From positions 1-17,724 of the forward strand of contig JAJAZM010000032.1 in the NCBI GenBank assembly GCA_026785645.1: a stretch of DNA of 17,724 nucleotides. The letters run 5' to 3'. The stretch is from Sphingomonas bacterium. Lineage in GTDB: Bacteria > Pseudomonadota > Alphaproteobacteria > Sphingomonadales > Sphingomonadaceae. Each line of letters begins with the position of its first letter. Position 1 is the first letter of the stretch. The notes under the pieces are model-generated. The model worked only from the letters and a program-made list of their open reading frames with translations, made no database searches and was not told the origin of the DNA. The translations under genes and the position numbers were made by a program. This document shows positions 14,652-17,724 of this stretch, one piece after another.

Positions 14652-14683
14652 TTCGTCAAAGACAAACAGGAAGGAAAGTCCAC

Positions 14684-14920
14684 ATGAGCGAGACCGCTGA
14701 TCGGGTGAAGAAAATCGTCGTCGAGCATCTCGGAGTCGACGCCGAAAAGGTCACCGAAGAAGCGAGCTTCATCGACGATCTGGGCGCCGACAGCCTGGAT
14801 ATCGTCGAGCTGGTGATGGCGTTCGAGGAGGAATTCGGGGTCGAAATCCCCGATGACGCCGCCGAGAAGATTGCGACCGTCAAGGATGCGATCGATTTCA
14901 TTGACACGAACAAGAGCTGA
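14684..14920 (+). CDS. acpP: Acyl carrier protein
   Basis: A 78-residue acidic four-helix protein that carries growing acyl chains during type II fatty-acid synthesis. The phosphopantetheine attachment serine is S37 in the motif GADSLDIVELVM, and the protein has normal length. AGGAAGGA at 14668-14675 lies 8 bases upstream of the ATG, consistent with high expression. It is followed by a terminator-like hairpin and then fabF, its main partner enzyme. Confidence 0.98.
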   Translation: MSETADRVKKIVVEHLGVDAEKVTEEASFIDDLGADSLDIVELVMAFEEEFGVEIPDDAAEKIATVKDAIDFIDTNKS

Positions 14921-14961
14921 TCGGGACCGATCGGCTGCCGGCTCGCCGATGAGGCGGCTCG

Positions 14962-14994
14962 AACGGCTTCCCGTCTCACAACGGGAAGCCGTTT
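14962..14994 (+). terminator. Hairpin between acpP and fabF (terminator or attenuator)
   Basis: AACGGCTTCCCGT (14962-14974) pairs perfectly over 13 bases with ACGGGAAGCCGTT (14981-14993) around a 6-base loop. Only three T residues follow (14992-14994), so termination is probably partial. Such a hairpin would let acpP be made in large excess over fabF. Confidence 0.7.
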
Positions 14995-15024
14995 GCATGT
15001 CAGGGTATGAGCGGGGGAAATGAA

Positions 15025-16284
15025 ATGCGCCGTGTAGTTGTGACGGGATTGGGGCTGGTGACGCCGCTTGGTGGCGACGTCGAGACGACGTGGGCGAACA
15101 TCCTCGCGGGCAAGTCGGGCGCGGGCAAGATTACCCATTTCGACGCCAGCGATCAGAAATGCCACATCGCGTGCGAGGTGAAGCCTGCGACCCACGAATA
15201 TGGGTTCGATCCCAACAAGCGCGTCGATCACAAAGTCCAGCGCCAGGTCGATCCGTTTATCATCTTCGGGATTGACGCTGCGGGGCAGGCGATCGAAGAC
15301 GCCGGACTGCTCGACATGCCCGAGGAAATGCGGCTCCGCGCGGGTTGCTCGATCGGCTCGGGAATTGGCGGACTGCCGGGGATCGAAAAGGAATCTCTGG
15401 TGCTTGCCGAGAAGGGGCCAAGCCGGGTTTCCCCGCACTTCGTCCATGGCCGGCTGATCAATTTGATCTCGGGCCAGGTCAGCATCAAATATGGGCTGAT
15501 GGGGCCCAACCATGCGGTAGTTACCGCTTGCTCGACCGGCGCGCATTCGATCGGCGATGCGGCGCGGATGATCAAGGATGACGATGCCGACATCATGCTT
15601 GCAGGCGGGGCCGAGGCGACGATCTGCCCGATCGGGATCGCCGGCTTTGCCCAGGCTAGGGCGCTGAGCACCAATTTCAATGATTCGCCGGAAAAGGCCT
15701 CGCGCCCTTACGACCGCGACCGCGACGGCTTTGTCATGGGTGAGGGCGCTGGCGTGGTCGTGCTCGAAGAATATGAACATGCCAAAAAGCGCGGCGCCAA
15801 GATTTACGCCGAAGTGGTCGGCTATGGCCTGTCAGGCGATGCCTATCACGTCACCGCGCCGCACCCCGAAGGATCGGGCGCATTCCGATCGATGCAGATG
15901 GCGATGAAGAAGTCGGGGCTTGAGCTTGGCGATATCGATTATATCAACGCTCACGGCACCTCGACCCCGCTCGGCGACGAGCTCGAGCTTGGCGCGGTGC
16001 GCCGATTGTTCGGCGACCATATCGGAACGATGTCGATGAGCTCGACCAAGTCGGCGATCGGGCATCTGCTCGGCGGTGCCGGGGCGGTCGAGAGCATCTT
16101 TTGCATCCTCGCCATCCGCGACCAGATCGTGCCCCCGACGCTCAACCTCGACAATCCGAGCGAAGGCACTGTGGGAGTCGATCTCGTCCCCCACGTCGCC
16201 AAGAAGCGGAAAGTCAAAGCAGTGCTCAACAACAGCTTCGGGTTTGGCGGAACCAACGCCAGCCTGGTGATGAAGGCGTTGTGA
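15025..16284 (+). CDS. fabF: Beta-ketoacyl-ACP synthase II
   Basis: A 419-residue condensing enzyme that elongates acyl-ACP with malonyl-ACP. The Cys-His-His triad is visible: C169 in VVTACSTGAHS, H310 in NAHGTSTPLGD and H347 in SAIGHLLGGAGA, with the conserved lysine (K342) in SSTKSAIG. The ATG at 15025 gives the usual MRRVVVTGLG beginning and has GGGGGA (15013-15018) six bases upstream. The in-frame ATG at 15007 has no usable ribosome binding site. It is downstream of acpP and overlaps the mltG start by 4 bp. The active-site cysteine separates it from FabB-unlike decarboxylating KSQ variants. Confidence 0.97.
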   Translation: MRRVVVTGLGLVTPLGGDVETTWANILAGKSGAGKITHFDASDQKCHIACEVKPATHEYGFDPNKRVDHKVQRQVDPFIIFGIDAAGQAIEDAGLLDMPEEMRLRAGCSIGSGIGGLPGIEKESLVLAEKGPSRVSPHFVHGRLINLISGQVSIKYGLMGPNHAVVTACSTGAHSIGDAARMIKDDDADIMLAGGAEATICPIGIAGFAQARALSTNFNDSPEKASRPYDRDRDGFVMGEGAGVVVLEEYEHAKKRGAKIYAEVVGYGLSGDAYHVTAPHPEGSGAFRSMQMAMKKSGLELGDIDYINAHGTSTPLGDELELGAVRRLFGDHIGTMSMSSTKSAIGHLLGGAGAVESIFCILAIRDQIVPPTLNLDNPSEGTVGVDLVPHVAKKRKVKAVLNNSFGFGGTNASLVMKAL

Positions 16285-17246
16285 AAAAGCGCATCGGCCA
16301 AATCGGGGCACTGCTCGCCTTCGGCCTGATGGCACTGGCGGTCTATTCCTGGTGGGGGCCGGGGCCGGCGAAGAAGGGGGTGGTAGTGACCATCCCGCAG
16401 GGCTCAAGCCTGCAAAGCGCGACCGATTATCTGTTCTACGCCGGGGCGATCGACGGGCATCGCAAGAAATTCTACTGGCTGGCGCGGCTGCTCGGCGAGG
16501 GTGACCCGATCCAGGCCGGCGAGTTCGCGATCGCCGACGGGGCGAGCCCGGCCGATGTGCTGTGGCAATTGCAGCATGGTACTCCGATGCAGCGGCTGGT
16601 CACGATCCCCGAGGGAACACCGTCGATCATCGTCCAGGAGAAGCTCGACGCGTTGCCGTTCGCAACCGGCGGTACGCCGATGCCGGGCGAGGGGACGGTG
16701 CTGCCCGACAGCTACACCTACGAACGCGGCGAAGCGCGGACTGCGATCCTCAAGCGGATGACCATGGCGATGGACAAGCAGCTTGCGGCGCTGTGGGCCA
16801 AGCGGAAGGATGGCTGCCCGGTGACCACCCCGCAACAGGCGCTGACGCTGGCCTCGATTGTCGAGAAGGAAACCGCCAAGGCATCCGAGCGGCGGACGGT
16901 GGCGGGAGTCTATTGCAACCGCCTCAGGATCGGGATGAAGCTAGATGCGGACCCGACGGTGATTTATCCCATCACCAAGGGCAAGCCGCTCGGCCGGAGG
17001 ATCCTGCGGTCGGAGCTAAATGCGATCACCGGCTATAACACCTACCGGGAAGTCGGGCTTCCGGCGGGACCGATCGCCAATCCGGGCAAACTGAGCATCG
17101 CCGCAGTGCTCGACCCGGCACCGACCAAGGCATTGTACTTCGTAGCCGACGGGACCGGCGGGCATGTTTTCGCCGACACGCTGGCCGAACATAACGCCAA
17201 TGTCGCCAAATGGTACGCCATCCGCCGCCAGCGCGGCGAGATGTGA
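16281..17246 (+). CDS. mltG: Endolytic transglycosylase MltG
   Basis: A 321-residue inner-membrane lytic transglycosylase (YceG-like) that cleaves nascent glycan strands and is thought to set their length. One N-terminal membrane anchor (about residues 7-25, IGALLAFGLMALAVYSWW) is followed by a LysM-like region and the catalytic domain. The active-site stretch ASIVEKETAKASER (191-204) holds the catalytic glutamate (E195 or E197). Further family signatures are LDADPTVIY and YNTYREVGLPAGPIANPG. The GTG start overlaps the fabF stop as GTGA; the open frame continues upstream into fabF but without coding character. E. coli MltG is 340 residues. Coupling to fatty-acid genes is a common arrangement. 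Its stop abuts the convergent SH3 gene. Confidence 0.95.
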   Translation: MKKRIGQIGALLAFGLMALAVYSWWGPGPAKKGVVVTIPQGSSLQSATDYLFYAGAIDGHRKKFYWLARLLGEGDPIQAGEFAIADGASPADVLWQLQHGTPMQRLVTIPEGTPSIIVQEKLDALPFATGGTPMPGEGTVLPDSYTYERGEARTAILKRMTMAMDKQLAALWAKRKDGCPVTTPQQALTLASIVEKETAKASERRTVAGVYCNRLRIGMKLDADPTVIYPITKGKPLGRRILRSELNAITGYNTYREVGLPAGPIANPGKLSIAAVLDPAPTKALYFVADGTGGHVFADTLAEHNANVAKWYAIRRQRGEM

Positions 17247-17600
17247 TCAGGCGACCAAAAACTCCGACCTGACATAGCCGACACGGCCGCCGGGACCGTA
17301 ACCCCAGGCCCAGCCGCGGCTGATGTCGAGGATCCGCAGTTCATCGCCGATGACGAGCGTCCCGACCGGGGCCGAGACGTCGTCGGCGGCCGTCAGGAAC
17401 GGCGATCCGGTAGCAATGTGGCGGACCAGCGGCTCGGCATAATGCGATGCGACAACCCGGCCGGCGAGGGCGACATCGGCGAGATCCTGGCGATAGGCAT
17501 GGGTTGCAGGGTCGGGAAGTTCCGACGGTCCCGTTAGCGGAAAACCGCCCTCAGCGATCGGCGAAGGCGGGTTCGCGGGCCGCGCGGCTGCCACTGCCAC
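17247..17600 (-). CDS. Stand-alone bacterial SH3-type domain protein
   Basis: A short protein whose conserved part, LPDPATHAYRQDLADVALAGRV followed by ILDISRGWAWGYGPGGRVGYV, resembles the N-terminal SH3-like region of alphaproteobacterial NlpC/P60 (C40) peptidases. It stops right after the SH3 part (EFLVA), with no catalytic domain. No signal peptide is seen. The start is uncertain: GTG at 17600 or 17594 gives 117 or 115 residues, while the ATG at 17675 would overlap the preceding gene by 125 bp. None has a convincing ribosome binding site. GAGGGCGG at about 17551-17544 would be a good site but is followed by no standard start codon. Likely co-transcribed with the upstream partial gene. Its role, perhaps peptidoglycan binding, is inference. 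Confidence 0.65.
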   Translation of the reverse strand: MAVAAARPANPPSPIAEGGFPLTGPSELPDPATHAYRQDLADVALAGRVVASHYAEPLVRHIATGSPFLTAADDVSAPVGTLVIGDELRILDISRGWAWGYGPGGRVGYVRSEFLVA

Positions 17601-17724
17601 CGATCGCTGACCGAGCGGGTTGGCCCTCGCTTGCCCGGAGGTAGCGCCTGAAGCTTTCAAGAAACTGGGTCCCATCCTTGGTGCGGACGACGAAGATATT
17701 GCGTCGGTCGTCCTGGTCGCGTTC
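17551..17724 (-). CDS. C-terminus of a probable MarR-type winged-helix regulator (partial)
   Basis: An open frame enters from the right edge of the window and ends at TGA 17553-17551, giving 57 residues. DQDDRRNIFVVRTKDGTQFL (about residues 4-23) resembles the wing and following strand of MarR-family repressors (the D-x-R-R pattern), followed by a helix ESFRRYLRASEG and a disordered tail. Third codon positions are strongly G/C, supporting real coding. Only the C-terminus is visible, so the family call is tentative. It overlaps the start region of the SH3 gene on the same strand in another frame. Confidence 0.45.
   Translation of the reverse strand, partial: ERDQDDRRNIFVVRTKDGTQFLESFRRYLRASEGQPARSAIGGSGSRAAREPAFADR

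Noticed and set aside
14656..15780. Minus-strand open frame (374 codons) opposite acpP and fabF
   Set aside because: It is antisense to two certain genes and even spans the intergenic hairpin, so it reflects codon bias only.
11439..17675. Binding of the receptor's proline tail by the SH3-type protein
   Set aside because: Bacterial SH3 domains of this kind bind peptidoglycan and not proline motifs, the SH3 protein shows no signal peptide, and the genes are not linked in one operon.
1..17724. tRNA, rRNA, CRISPR array, insertion sequence or prophage
   Set aside because: Gaps between genes are all about 115 bases or shorter. No regularly spaced repeats, transposase or phage genes were seen; XerC is the housekeeping recombinase in its usual DUF484 context.

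Overview
The window looks like chromosomal DNA from a sphingomonad (Alphaproteobacteria, order Sphingomonadales). The support is a high G+C content, gene orders typical of this class (DUF484-xerC; rsmI-yraN-gshB; rph-rdgB-hemW divergent from hrcA-grpE; acpP-fabF-mltG), a 'vgr-related' HExxH protein of a kind I know mainly from sphingomonads, and a TonB-dependent receptor of the type that is expanded in this group. No RNA genes, CRISPR arrays, insertion sequences or prophage genes were found. Coding density is very high and no gap exceeds about 115 bases.

Layout. 58-1553 (+): a DUF484 protein overlapping the XerC recombinase. 4373-1554 (-): a tight four-gene run rsmI-yraN-gshB-dedA (16S rRNA methylation, a nuclease-like YraN protein, glutathione synthesis, a DedA membrane protein). 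4385-5974 (+): a lipoprotein with a periplasmic-binding fold, annotated in this class as penicillin-binding protein activator/LpoA-like, then a small secreted protein of unknown function. 8499-5979 (-): rph-rdgB-hemW, coupled by 4-bp and 1-bp overlaps. HemW carries an in-frame palindromic repeat directly after its start codon. 8558-10152 (+): the heat-shock genes hrcA and grpE.

14015-10149 (-): a two-gene accessory unit. It encodes a TonB-dependent outer-membrane receptor with an unusual 55-residue proline-rich tail after the barrel, followed 12 bp later by a Tat-exported flavin oxidase of the sarcosine/N-methyltryptophan oxidase family. The receptor gene has visibly lower G+C than its neighbours. 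Upstream lies the vgr-related protein (14570-14109, -), whose end overlaps a 24-bp dyad that could be an operator for the receptor. 14684-17246 (+): acpP, a terminator-like hairpin, fabF and mltG (fatty-acid synthesis plus a peptidoglycan lytic transglycosylase). 17600-17247 (-): a stand-alone bacterial SH3-type domain, preceded by the C-terminus of a probable MarR-type regulator that runs off the window.

Most of the window is conserved housekeeping sequence. The points most worth attention are (1) the REPIN-like double hairpin translated as the N-terminus of HemW, (2) the poly-proline C-terminal extension of the TonB receptor, (3) the pairing of that receptor with a periplasmic covalent-flavin oxidase, and (4) the absence of any intergenic space at all four convergent gene junctions.
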